A stretch of 64,000 nucleotides of DNA, taken from positions 62,001-126,000 of the forward strand of contig NZ_JADHDT010000002.1 in assembly GCF_016820445.1 (NCBI RefSeq). The letters run 5' to 3'. The notes below the pieces were generated by a model. The model saw only the letters and a program-made list of their open reading frames with translations, was not told the DNA's origin and ran no database searches. A program made the translations under genes and the position numbers. This DNA is from Sphingomonas beigongshangi. Its GTDB lineage: Bacteria > Pseudomonadota > Alphaproteobacteria > Sphingomonadales > Sphingomonadaceae. Shown piece by piece: positions 47,503 to 55,560 of this stretch (position 1 is its first letter; each line of letters starts with the position of its first letter).

Positions 47503-47943
47503 TCAGAGGATGTAGCGCATCCGAATCTGTTGCCGATCTGCATCACCTGCGAGCGTGAAACGCGCCGCCGTGAAGCGCGGCGCGCCGAAGCGGATCGGCG
47601 GATTGCGCGAAAAGCCGAAGCCCTCGCGCGGGATGCCGGCGAAGGTATCAAGCTTCGCGTTGTTGTTCTCGTCGTGGATCACCGCGATGGCATAGGTACC
47701 GCGCGGCAGTCCCGCGAACGACAGCGCATGCGTTCCGGCCGGGATCGAGCGCGTCACCGCGTCGGCATCGTCGACGCAGGCGGGGAAATTGTCCGGATCG
47801 GCGGTCAGGCAGACGCGCAGCATGCCCTTCGCGGACCGGACCTGGTCGACCGCGACGTCAAGCCGCGCGACCGGCGTCGCGCCGAGCAGCAGCACCGACG
47901 CCGCCGACAGTCCCAGCGCCGCCGCGCCGCGCTGCCTTCGCAT
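47503..47943 (-). CDS. DUF2141 family exported protein
   Basis: A 146-residue protein with a signal peptide (RGAAALGLSAASVLLLGATPVA) and the DUF2141 domain: GMLRVCLTADPDNFPAC, HALSFAGLPRGTYAIAVIHDENNNAKLDTFAGIPREGFGFSRNPP and FTLAGDADRQQIRMRY. It is a periplasmic beta-sandwich of unknown function, common in carotenoid-producing sphingomonads next to a hydroxylase or sterol-desaturase gene. The start lies inside the hydroxylase gene, an 86-base overlap in another frame. Confidence 0.87.
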   Translation of the reverse strand: MRRQRGAAALGLSAASVLLLGATPVARLDVAVDQVRSAKGMLRVCLTADPDNFPACVDDADAVTRSIPAGTHALSFAGLPRGTYAIAVIHDENNNAKLDTFAGIPREGFGFSRNPPIRFGAPRFTAARFTLAGDADRQQIRMRYIL

Positions 47944-48661
47944 GCGCCCGCGCGAAATCGCCGATGCCGCGGTCCGTGCCGCACAGACGATCCCAGAAGC
48001 GGAAATAGAGACCATAATTGCACCCATATTGCTCATGGTGGCGCTGATGATGACTTGCGGTGATGAGCCAGCCCCCCAGCCGCCCATGCCACATGAACCT
48101 GGGAAAGATTTCCCAGCCCATGTGATTGGTCACCCCCATTACCGTCATCACCGTGAGCACGAAACCCAAAGCACTGACATGGATCGGAATTGCGAGGACC
48201 AGTAGCGGAATGGCCACAGCACCCGTCACCGCCTCGATCGGGTGGAAGGCCATGGCTGCCCAGGCGGTCGGCGGGCGGCTGTCGTGATGGACCGCATGGG
48301 CGACGCGGAACACCGCCGGCCGGTGCATCCAGCGGTGCGTCCAGTAGAACCAGCTGTCGTGCAGGAACAGGTAGAGCAGCACCGACACCGGCAGGTACCA
48401 GATCGGATAGGCATGCACGTCCGCGTAGACGCGCGTCCAGCCATGATGCTGCCAGCCCCAGGCCAGCACGCCGGCGGGAATGCCGTAGATGGCGGCGGAG
48501 GCGAGGCTCCAGCCGATCTCGCGCCGCATCTGCGCGTCCAGGCCGCGATAGAGGCCGGGATGCCGGACTCGCGTCGCCGCCGCGAAGGCGCCCGAGACGA
48601 TGAGGTAGCGGACGCCGACGATCGCCGTCATCGCCAGCGCGGAGAGGAGAAGCAGCACCAT
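47858..48661 (-). CDS. Fatty acid hydroxylase / sterol desaturase superfamily protein
   Basis: A 267-residue di-iron membrane oxygenase. All histidine clusters of the superfamily are present: HDSWFYWTHRWMH, HAVHHDSRPPTAW, and HHQRHHEQYGCNYG near the end, with four to five transmembrane segments between. It hydroxylates or desaturates a lipid; the substrate is unknown. It could act on carotenoids, since crtY is 0.9 kb away. However, it lacks the compact length of about 160-175 residues and the close likeness of CrtZ, so a fatty acid or hopanoid-like substrate is as likely. The last 28 codons overlap the DUF2141 gene. Confidence 0.87.
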   Translation of the reverse strand: MVLLLLSALAMTAIVGVRYLIVSGAFAAATRVRHPGLYRGLDAQMRREIGWSLASAAIYGIPAGVLAWGWQHHGWTRVYADVHAYPIWYLPVSVLLYLFLHDSWFYWTHRWMHRPAVFRVAHAVHHDSRPPTAWAAMAFHPIEAVTGAVAIPLLVLAIPIHVSALGFVLTVMTVMGVTNHMGWEIFPRFMWHGRLGGWLITASHHQRHHEQYGCNYGLYFRFWDRLCGTDRGIGDFARAHAKAARRGGAGTVGGVGAAARRDAGRAA

Positions 48662-48781
48662 TGCGTCGCATCGTCTAGCCGATCGGGACGTAAAAGTCGC
48701 CTCCGTCCGTCGCAGGGATCGGCAGGAACGCGCGGCGTCACGCCCGGCGTCAGATCGCGCCGCGGCGAGGCGGGCGCCGCG

Positions 48782-49318
48782 TCATCGTTCGAGCACGGCC
48801 ACCGTCTTGCCGTGATAGGGCGCCTCGCGCAGCGGCCGATAACCGAGGCGCGCCGCGAGTCGTAGCGACGGCGCATTGTCGGTACCGATGATGCAGGTCG
48901 TGCGCGCGATGCCGTTCGCGTCGCTCCAGGCGAGCGCCGCGCCCATCGCCTCGCCCGCGAACCCGCGTCCGTGCAGCTCGGGTGCGATCATCCAGCCCAT
49001 CTCCGGCAGGGTCAGTGGCGGATCGAGCGCGCGTCGCGCCTCGATCAGACCCAGTTCGCCGACCGCCGGCCCGTCGCGGCTCGCGCGCACCACCCACGAT
49101 CCATAGCCGAACGTCGCCCACATGCCGACATGCCGCAGCAGGCGTATCCATACCTCCTCCCGCGATCGCGCGGCGACCCCGATCGGGCCGTAGACCGCCG
49201 GATCGGCCCACAGGGCGGCAAGCGCGTCGAGATCGTCGGGGCGGTGGCGATCGAGGACCAGACGATCGGTCGACAGCATGGGGGCATGGAGCATTGCAGG
49301 GAGCACGGCGGGGAGCAT
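48782..49318 (-). CDS. GNAT family N-acetyltransferase (RimJ-like)
   Basis: A 178-residue acetyltransferase with LSTDRLVLDRHRPDDLDALAALWADPAVY at the start, as in the RimJ/RimL group. It continues with SWVVRASRDGPAVGELGLIE, the acetyl-CoA loop MIAPELHGRGFAGEAMGAALAWS (pattern R/Q-x-x-G-x-G/A) and TDNAPSLRLAARLGYRPL. The start is not certain: later ATG codons at 49294 or 49279 would still leave the whole domain. The substrate is unknown. Confidence 0.85.
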   Translation of the reverse strand: MLPAVLPAMLHAPMLSTDRLVLDRHRPDDLDALAALWADPAVYGPIGVAARSREEVWIRLLRHVGMWATFGYGSWVVRASRDGPAVGELGLIEARRALDPPLTLPEMGWMIAPELHGRGFAGEAMGAALAWSDANGIARTTCIIGTDNAPSLRLAARLGYRPLREAPYHGKTVAVLER

Positions 49319-49481
49319 GCCGCCGAAGATGCGTCGGCATTGCCGGCCTGTCGAGCGCCCGCAGATCACGCCCGACGGTGCGCGTGCGCCGTCATCCCGC
49401 CCGGCGGCCGGAGTCGCCTGTCATTACCGGACCATTGCGGCACGCCGGGGACGCCACCGGCCTCACCTCGGCCAGGCTAGC

Positions 49482-49499
49482 CGTCCATGCGCATGGACG
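49482..49499. promoter_or_regulatory. 18-bp perfect palindrome ahead of crtY
   Basis: CGTCCATGCGCATGGACG is a perfect inverted repeat ending 61 bases before the crtY start codon. It could be an operator for the crtY-crtI transcript. It also resembles the distal palindrome of the intergenic repeat family (TCCACGCACGTGGA), so it may be a repeat remnant. Confidence 0.45.
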
Positions 49500-49560
49500 C
49501 GACGACGATGCGCGATAAGACGGTTCTCGGCCTGCGCATCTTGCGTTAGGCGGATCGGCG

Positions 49561-50724
49561 ATGGGTAGGACGATCCCTTGCGACGTGGCGGTCGTCGGCG
49601 GTGGGCTGGCGGGGTCGCTGGTCGCGCTCGCGCTGGCGGCCAGGCATCCGACGCTCGACGTGCGAATCGTCGAGGAGGCGGACACGCTGGGCGGCAACCA
49701 CGTCTGGTCCTTCTTCGGCAGCGATGTCGCGGCCGAGGATCGCTGGCTGCTCGCGCCGCTCGTCGTCCATGCCTGGCGCGGCTATGACATCGCTTTCCCC
49801 GCCCATGCCCGCACGCTGGACGAGACCTATTACTCGCTCACCAGCGCGCGGCTCGACGCGGTCGTGCGCGAACGGCTCCCCGCGCATGCGCTGATGACCG
49901 GGCGGCGTGTGCTCGCCTGTTCCGCGACTGCGGTCGTGCTCGGCGATGGCGACCGGGTGGAGGCGCGCGGCGTCATCGACGCGCGCGGTCCCGGCGACCT
50001 GTCACGCCTCGATCTCGGCTGGCAGAAGTTCGTGGGACGCACGCTGTCCCTCGCCGAACCGCACGATGTGGAACGACCCGTGGTGATGGACGCCACCGTG
50101 CCCCAGATCGATGGCTACCGCTTCGTCTATTGCCTGCCCTTCTCGCCGACGCGGATGTTCGTCGAGGATACCTATTACAGCGATACGCCCGACCTCGACG
50201 TGCCGTCGATCCGCGACCGGATCAGCGCCTATGCCACCGCGCACGGCTGGCACGGCGACACCGACGACGGCCATGAGGAAACGGGCGTGCTGCCCGTCGC
50301 GATCGGCGGCGATTTCGACGCTTATTGGCGGTCCAGCGGCACGGGCGTGGCGAAGGTCGGCATGCGTGCCGGCCTGTTCCATCCGACCACCGGCTATTCG
50401 CTGCCCGATGCGGTGCGGACCGCGGCGATGATTGCGACGCGCCGCGACCTTTCGGGCCCCGCGCTGCACGCGACGACGTACGATCATGCCAAGGACCTCT
50501 GGCGCGGGCGCGGCTTCTACCGCATGCTCGACGCCATGCTGTTCAAGGCCGCCGAACCCCAGGAACGCTACCGTGTGCTGGAGCGCTTCTACCGCCTCGA
50601 CGCGGGACTTATAGGCCGATTCTATGCGGGACGATCGACGATGACGGACAAGGCCAGGGTACTTATCGGGAAGCCGCCGGTGCCGATCGCGCGGGCGGTG
50701 CGCGCGCTGGCGGGAGGCCGCTGA
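49561..50724 (+). CDS. crtY: Lycopene beta-cyclase CrtY
   Basis: A 387-residue flavoprotein cyclising the ends of lycopene to beta-carotene. The N-terminal dinucleotide fold is CDVAVVGGGLAGSLVALALAAR (glycines 13-18), followed by GGNHVWSFF, a cyclase hallmark. Further CrtY blocks are VIDARGP, GWQKFVGRTL, VMDATVPQIDGYRFVYCLPFSPTRMFVEDTYYSD, MRAGLFHPTTGYSLPDAVR and RFYRLDAGLIGRFYAGRSTMTDKARVLIGKPPVP. The stop overlaps the crtI start (TGATG), so the two are coupled. Confidence 0.96.
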   Translation: MGRTIPCDVAVVGGGLAGSLVALALAARHPTLDVRIVEEADTLGGNHVWSFFGSDVAAEDRWLLAPLVVHAWRGYDIAFPAHARTLDETYYSLTSARLDAVVRERLPAHALMTGRRVLACSATAVVLGDGDRVEARGVIDARGPGDLSRLDLGWQKFVGRTLSLAEPHDVERPVVMDATVPQIDGYRFVYCLPFSPTRMFVEDTYYSDTPDLDVPSIRDRISAYATAHGWHGDTDDGHEETGVLPVAIGGDFDAYWRSSGTGVAKVGMRAGLFHPTTGYSLPDAVRTAAMIATRRDLSGPALHATTYDHAKDLWRGRGFYRMLDAMLFKAAEPQERYRVLERFYRLDAGLIGRFYAGRSTMTDKARVLIGKPPVPIARAVRALAGGR

Positions 50725-52205
50725 TGGCCAAGCCGCGTCGCGCCATCGTCGTCGGAGCCGGGTTCGGCGGCCTTGCGCTCGCCATCCGCCTGCAATCCGC
50801 CGGGGTCGAGACCACGATCGTCGAGGCGCGCGACAAGCCCGGCGGCCGTGCCTATTATTGGGAGAAGGACGGCTTCACCTTCGACGCCGGCCCGACGGTG
50901 ATCACCGATCCCGCCTGCCTCGCGGAACTCTGGGCGCTGACCGGCCGCGACATCGCCGACGACGTGACGCTGGAGCCCGTGACGCCCTTCTACCGGCTCA
51001 ACTGGCCTGACGGCACCAACTTCGACTATTCGAACGACGACGTCGCGTTGCGGCAGGAGATCGCGCGCCTCAACCCCGCCGACGTGTCGGGCTATGCGCA
51101 TTTCCTCGACTATGCCGCGGGCGTCTACCACGAAGGCTATGAGAAGCTCGGCCACGTCGCCTTCCTCGACTTCGCCTCGATGGTGAAGGCGGCGCCGGCG
51201 CTGGCGAAATACCAGGCGTGGCGCTCGGTCTATTCCATCGTGTCGAAGTTCGTCGCGGACGAACGACTGCGCCAGGCGCTAAGCTTCCATACGCTGCTCG
51301 TCGGCGGCAATCCGATGACGACCAGCGCGATCTACGCGCTCATCCACAAGCTCGAGCGCGACGGCGGCGTCTGGTTCGCGCGCGGAGGCACCAACCGGCT
51401 GGTCGCCGGCATGGTCGCGCATTTCGAGCGGATCGGCGGCACGCTCCGCCTGGGCGATCCGGTCGTACAGATCGAGACTTTGGGCGACCGCGCGACCGGC
51501 GTCGCCTGCGCCAGCGGCTGGCGCAGCGACGCCGATGCGGTGGCATGCAACGGCGACATCATGCATGCCTATCGCGATCTCCTGTCCGGCTCGCGCAGCG
51601 CCCAGCGCACGCGCGGCCGGCTGGAGCGCAAGCGCTATTCGCCGTCGCTGTTCGTCGTCCATTTCGGCATCAAGGGCACCTGGCCGGGCATCCCGCACCA
51701 CATGATCCTGTTCGGACCGCGCTATAAGGGGCTGCTCGAGGACATATACGACCACGGCGTGCTGGCGGAGGATTTCTCGCTCTATCTGCACCATCCGACC
51801 GTCACCGACCCCGCGCTCGCGCCGGAGGGGCATTCGACCTTCTACGCGCTCGCACCCGTACCGCACATGGGCAAGTTCCCGGTCGACTGGGACGAGATCG
51901 GGCCAATCCTGGAGAAGCGCATCCTGGACGAGGTCGGCCGGCGCCTGATCCCCGACATCCACGAGCGGATCGTCACCAAGTTCAGCTATGCGCCGAAGGA
52001 TTTCGCGCAGGATCTCAACGCGCACATGGGATCCGCCTTCAGCCTCGAGCCGATCCTGACCCAGAGTGCCTATTTCCGCGTCCACAATCGCGACGATGCC
52101 ATTCCGAACCTCTATTTCGTCGGCGCGGGCACGCACCCCGGTGCGGGCATCCCGGGTGTCGTCGGCAGTGCCAAGGCGACCGCCGCCCTGATGCTGGAGG
52201 GGTGA
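50724..52205 (+). CDS. crtI: Phytoene desaturase CrtI
   Basis: A 493-residue FAD-dependent desaturase converting phytoene to lycopene, of normal length. The FAD-binding fold is RAIVVGAGFGGLALAIRLQSAGVETTIVEARDKPGGRAYYW, then GFTFDAGPTVITDP. Substrate-domain blocks include LLVGGNPMTTSAIYALIHKLERDGGVWFARGGTNRL. The C-terminal FAD signature NLYFVGAGTHPGAGIPGVVGSAKATA is intact. It is co-translated with crtY. Confidence 0.97.
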   Translation: MAKPRRAIVVGAGFGGLALAIRLQSAGVETTIVEARDKPGGRAYYWEKDGFTFDAGPTVITDPACLAELWALTGRDIADDVTLEPVTPFYRLNWPDGTNFDYSNDDVALRQEIARLNPADVSGYAHFLDYAAGVYHEGYEKLGHVAFLDFASMVKAAPALAKYQAWRSVYSIVSKFVADERLRQALSFHTLLVGGNPMTTSAIYALIHKLERDGGVWFARGGTNRLVAGMVAHFERIGGTLRLGDPVVQIETLGDRATGVACASGWRSDADAVACNGDIMHAYRDLLSGSRSAQRTRGRLERKRYSPSLFVVHFGIKGTWPGIPHHMILFGPRYKGLLEDIYDHGVLAEDFSLYLHHPTVTDPALAPEGHSTFYALAPVPHMGKFPVDWDEIGPILEKRILDEVGRRLIPDIHERIVTKFSYAPKDFAQDLNAHMGSAFSLEPILTQSAYFRVHNRDDAIPNLYFVGAGTHPGAGIPGVVGSAKATAALMLEG

Positions 52206-52258
52206 CCGGCTAGCGCTGCCCCGCTATGGGGCCGCCACGGTTCTGCCGGGCGGCCCAG

Positions 52259-52975
52259 ATGCACTTTACCCAGACGTTCGACCTCCACGCCTATCTCGAC
52301 ACGCTGGTCAGCTATGCCGCGGCGTTGGTGCTCGGCGCGCTGATCGGGGCGGAACGGCAATATCGCCAGCGCAATGCGGGGCTGCGCACCAACGCGCTCG
52401 TCGCGCTCGGCGCCGCCGCCTTCGTCGATCTCGCCCAGCGGCTCGCCGGCAATGCGGAGGCGATCCGCGTCATCGCCTACGTCGTCTCCGGCATCGGCTT
52501 CCTGGGCGCAGGCGTGATCATGAAGGAGGGAATGAACGTGCGCGGCCTCAACACCGCCGCCACGCTCTGGTGCTCCGCTGCGGTCGGCGCGGCGGCGGGG
52601 ACGGACATGCTCGCGGAGGCGGCGACGCTGACCGTCTTCGTCGTCGCGGGCAACACGCTTCTGCGTCCCGTCGTCAACGCGATCAACCGCATCCCGCTGG
52701 TCGGCGGCGTCCTGGAGGCGACCTATTCGGTAACGGTCAGCACCGATCCGGACCGCGCGCCCGCCGTGCGCGACCTGCTGGTCGATCATCTGGAATTGAT
52801 GCGCTACCCTGTCGCCGACACCGACCTCGTCGAGCGGACGGCGGAGCATGTCGACATCGTCGCCACGCTCGTCAGCACCGCCGCGATCGACGCCGATCTC
52901 GACGCGATCGTCGCGCATCTCGCCGCGCACCACGGCATCGACCACGCGACCTGGGACGTGCAGACGCACGATTGA
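52259..52975 (+). CDS. MgtC/SapB family membrane protein
   Basis: A 238-residue MgtC-family protein. The membrane domain shows ALVLGALIGAERQYRQRNAGLRTNALVALGAAAFVDL, IGFLGAGVIMKEGMNVRGLNTAATLWCSAAVGAAAG and about five segments. A C-terminal ACT-like cytosolic domain begins near residue 155 (YSVTVSTDPDRAPAVRDLLVDHLE). The family is tied to magnesium homeostasis and F-ATPase regulation. An upstream in-frame ATG (52226) is less likely. It lies 53 bases after crtI, possibly in the same transcript, with no obvious link to carotenoids. Confidence 0.9.
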   Translation: MHFTQTFDLHAYLDTLVSYAAALVLGALIGAERQYRQRNAGLRTNALVALGAAAFVDLAQRLAGNAEAIRVIAYVVSGIGFLGAGVIMKEGMNVRGLNTAATLWCSAAVGAAAGTDMLAEAATLTVFVVAGNTLLRPVVNAINRIPLVGGVLEATYSVTVSTDPDRAPAVRDLLVDHLELMRYPVADTDLVERTAEHVDIVATLVSTAAIDADLDAIVAHLAAHHGIDHATWDVQTHD

Positions 52976-53057
52976 ATGCGGGAGGGGGCAGCGGCCGGCT
53001 TGCCAGCTTCTCGGCCCCGCCATAGCACCCGGGCACCAATGCGGGGGAGCCGATGCC

Positions 53058-53507
53058 GTGCACATTCGTCCCGAGCTATCGCTTGCTCTCTTCCTCGTCG
53101 CCGCTCTGGCGCCCGTGATGGTCTCCGCGGAACCGCAGGGCAGGATCACCGGCGTCGGCGGGATCTTCATCCGAAGCAAGGACCCCAAGGCATTGATGGC
53201 CTGGTACCGCGATGTCCTGGGCATCAGGGTCGAGGCCTGGGGCGGCGCGATGTTGCGCTATGACGCACCCGGTCATCCCCCGGTGCTGACGTTCAACGTC
53301 CTCAAGGACGGATCCGCCTATATGGAGCCGTCGAAGCGGGAGTTCATGCTGAATTTCGCCGTCGACGATCTTGCCGCTTTCCTCGACCGGCTGAAGGCGA
53401 AGAATGTTCCCATCCTGAAGCGCGACGACGACGATCCCAGCGGCAAGTTCGCCTGGATCGTCGATCCGGACGGGACGAAGATCGAATTGTGGCAACCCAA
53501 GCCCTAG
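53058..53507 (+). CDS. Exported VOC (glyoxalase/bleomycin-resistance fold) protein
   Basis: A 149-residue single VOC domain with an N-terminal signal peptide (LSLALFLVAALAPVMVSAE), which is unusual because VOC enzymes are mostly cytoplasmic. The GTG start follows GGGGGAG. The domain reads GVGGIFIRSKDPKALMAWYRDVLGIRVEAWGG, FMLNFAVDDLAAFLDRLKAKNVPILK and KFAWIVDPDGTKIELWQPKP. The metal ligands expected in active glyoxalases are not all evident: the first strand has Gly/Ile where a His would be, while the last Glu (KIELW) is kept. The function is unknown. Confidence 0.8.
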   Translation: MHIRPELSLALFLVAALAPVMVSAEPQGRITGVGGIFIRSKDPKALMAWYRDVLGIRVEAWGGAMLRYDAPGHPPVLTFNVLKDGSAYMEPSKREFMLNFAVDDLAAFLDRLKAKNVPILKRDDDDPSGKFAWIVDPDGTKIELWQPKP

Positions 53508-53667
53508 CCGGAGCCCGTGACGCTTCCTTTCCGCGAGGCGTGCCCTGGCGATACGGGCAACCGAGCAATCCCCGGCATGCGGCCCGTGACGGGAGTGGGA
53601 TATCCGTGCCAGCGATAGGGCCACCGGCCGCTTGCCCCCTGCGGCCCCATGGCCTAGCGCCGCAGCC

Positions 53668-54249
53668 ATGAAGCGTCTCGCCATCTACTGCGGCTCCGCC
53701 ACCCCCGCCGACCCGCTCTACATCGACACTGCTCGCGCCGTCGGCGCAACCCTGGCCGACCGCGGCATCGGCGTCGTCTATGGCGGTGGACGCCTCGGTC
53801 TGATGGGCGCGGTCGCCGACGGGGCGCTGGCCGCGGGCGGCGAGGTGATCGGCATCATCCCCCAGGCGCTGGTCGACGCCGAGGTCGCGCATCGCGGCCT
53901 GACCGAACTGCATGTCGTCACCGGCATGCACCAGCGCAAGCAGGCGTTCACCGACCTGTCCGACGGCTTCGTCACCATCCCCGGCGGCACCGGGACGATG
54001 GACGAACTGTGGGAGGCGCTGAGCTGGGCGCAACTCGGCTACCATGCCAAGCCCGTCGGGCTGCTCAACACCACGGGCTATTACGATCACCTCATCGCCT
54101 TCTGGGGAAAGATGGCGGAGGTCGGCTTCCTGCGCCCGCAGCACCGCGACCTGCTGATCGTCGGCGACACGCTCGAAGCCCTGCTTGACGGCATGGCCGC
54201 GCATGTCCCGACCCAGCCGATCGTGCGCATGAGCCACAGCGACCTTTGA
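53668..54249 (+). CDS. LOG family protein (TIGR00730, cytokinin riboside phosphoribohydrolase-like)
   Basis: A 193-residue LOG-type Rossmann protein. It shows IYCGSATPADPLYIDTARAVG, VVYGGGRLGLMGAVADGALAAGG and the phosphoribohydrolase motif PGGTGTMDELWEALSWAQLGYH, preceded by MHQRKQAFTDLSDGFVTI. These enzymes hydrolyse nucleoside monophosphates (including cytokinin-type) to base and ribose phosphate. In bacteria many act as pyrimidine/purine nucleosidases. The crtB start codon overlaps its stop, an order I recall in other sphingomonads. Confidence 0.92.
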   Translation: MKRLAIYCGSATPADPLYIDTARAVGATLADRGIGVVYGGGRLGLMGAVADGALAAGGEVIGIIPQALVDAEVAHRGLTELHVVTGMHQRKQAFTDLSDGFVTIPGGTGTMDELWEALSWAQLGYHAKPVGLLNTTGYYDHLIAFWGKMAEVGFLRPQHRDLLIVGDTLEALLDGMAAHVPTQPIVRMSHSDL

Positions 54250-55193
54250 GCCGCGCCGGCGGCCCCAGCCGCGACGCCATCGTCGCGACGGCGCGCGAGT
54301 CGATCGCGCGCGGGTCGAAGAGTTTCGCCGCCGCCAGCCTGTTGTTCGATCGCCCGACGCGCGAGCGGGCCTGGCTGCTCTACGCCTGGTGCCGCGCCTG
54401 CGACGACATCGCCGACGGTCAGGACCACGGCCATGGCATGACCGCGATCGACGACGCACCGCGCCGGATCGCCGCGATGGCGACGCTGACGGATGCGGCG
54501 CTGGCGGGCGAAACGATCGGCATTCCCGCCTTCGACGCGCTTCGCATCGTCGCGGCGGAGACGCGGCTGCCGCCACGCTTCGCGCACGACCTGATCGCGG
54601 GCTTCCGCCTCGACGGGGACGGCTGGCGACCGCGTTCCGAGGACGACCTGTACCGCTATTGTTATCACGTCGCCGGCGTCGTCGGCTGCATGATGGCGGT
54701 GATCATGGGCGTGTCGCCGGATGAAGACGCGGTGCTAGACCGCGCCTGCGATCTCGGCCTCGCCTTCCAGCTCGCCAATATCGCGCGCGACCTCGCCGAG
54801 GACGCCGAGGCAGGGCGATGCTACCTGCCGCAGGATTGGCTGGACGAATTGGGCGTGCCGGCGGATCGTTACATGGCGCCCGAGCACCGCCCCGCGCTGG
54901 TGGCGATGGCGCGGCGGATGACCGACGCGGCCGCCGCCTTCGAGGCGAGCGCGCGCGTCGGCACCCGCGCGCTGTCGCGCCGGTCGGCATGGGCTGTCCT
55001 CGCGGCCGCACACATCTATGGCGCGATCGGCCGAACGGTCGCGTCACGCGGCGCGGCCGCGTGGGATGCGCGGGTGACGACCTCGACGGCGGACAAGCTC
55101 GCTTTCATGGTGAGAGCCAAGGGCGAGGCAGCACGACGCAAGGACATCCCGGACACCCCGCGACCGTCGGGATTGTGGCTGCGGCCCCGCTGA
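54246..55193 (+). CDS. crtB: Phytoene synthase CrtB
   Basis: A 315-residue squalene/phytoene synthase joining two geranylgeranyl diphosphates to phytoene. Both aspartate-rich motifs are intact: CRACDDIADGQD (Asp53-Asp57) and NIARDLAEDAEAGRCYLP (Asp182-Asp186). GSKSFAAASLLF is near the start and YRYCYHVAGVVGCMMAVIMGV between them. The start is TTG overlapping the LOG-gene stop (TTGA); no later ATG would keep the N-terminal SKSFAAAS motif. Translation likely depends on coupling. Confidence 0.95.
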   Translation: MSRAGGPSRDAIVATARESIARGSKSFAAASLLFDRPTRERAWLLYAWCRACDDIADGQDHGHGMTAIDDAPRRIAAMATLTDAALAGETIGIPAFDALRIVAAETRLPPRFAHDLIAGFRLDGDGWRPRSEDDLYRYCYHVAGVVGCMMAVIMGVSPDEDAVLDRACDLGLAFQLANIARDLAEDAEAGRCYLPQDWLDELGVPADRYMAPEHRPALVAMARRMTDAAAAFEASARVGTRALSRRSAWAVLAAAHIYGAIGRTVASRGAAAWDARVTTSTADKLAFMVRAKGEAARRKDIPDTPRPSGLWLRPR

Positions 55194-55235
55194 CGTCGCG
55201 CTTTTGCTTTGGAGGCAGATCGCGAAGAGGGTTGG

Positions 55236-55466
55236 TCAGGAACGCGCCGGCCTGGTGTCGGCCTTGGCCATCTGTGCGCTGGCCGAGCGGCAGAGCGCGC
55301 TGATCTCCGGAAAATCGATGTCCGTGTTGCGGGACAGCTGGACCGGCAATGCCGCGCGGCATTCCGCCATGGAATGATATTGCACCGGGACGACCCGTGC
55401 CTCGCTGCACTGGACGTTGCCGTCGCCGCAGCCCATGATTGCCATGACGTAGAATACAGCCTGCAT
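55236..55466 (-). CDS. Small Cys-containing hypothetical protein
   Basis: A 76-residue protein with a GGAGGCGG site 5 bases before the ATG. After a short hydrophobic start (MQAVFYVMAIMGCGDG) come CSEARVVPVQYHSMAECRAALPVQLSRNTDIDFPEISALCR. The four cysteines and spacing suggest disulfides in an exported or membrane-tethered protein. I recall similar small proteins in sphingomonads but no name. It is convergent with crtB and divergent from the exporter gene. Confidence 0.72.
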   Translation of the reverse strand: MQAVFYVMAIMGCGDGNVQCSEARVVPVQYHSMAECRAALPVQLSRNTDIDFPEISALCRSASAQMAKADTRPARS

Positions 55467-55560
55467 AACCGCCTCCACTCGTTGGGAAAAACCAGCGAGA
55501 GGCTTGTTATGTTCCCGGTGCGCTTCCGTGGGCGCGCTCGGGCCCCTACATGTCGGGGCG

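Noticed and set aside
47858..48661. Beta-carotene hydroxylase CrtZ
   Set aside because: The His clusters fit the superfamily, but length and sequence are closer to fatty acid hydroxylase/sterol desaturase proteins than to the compact CrtZ.
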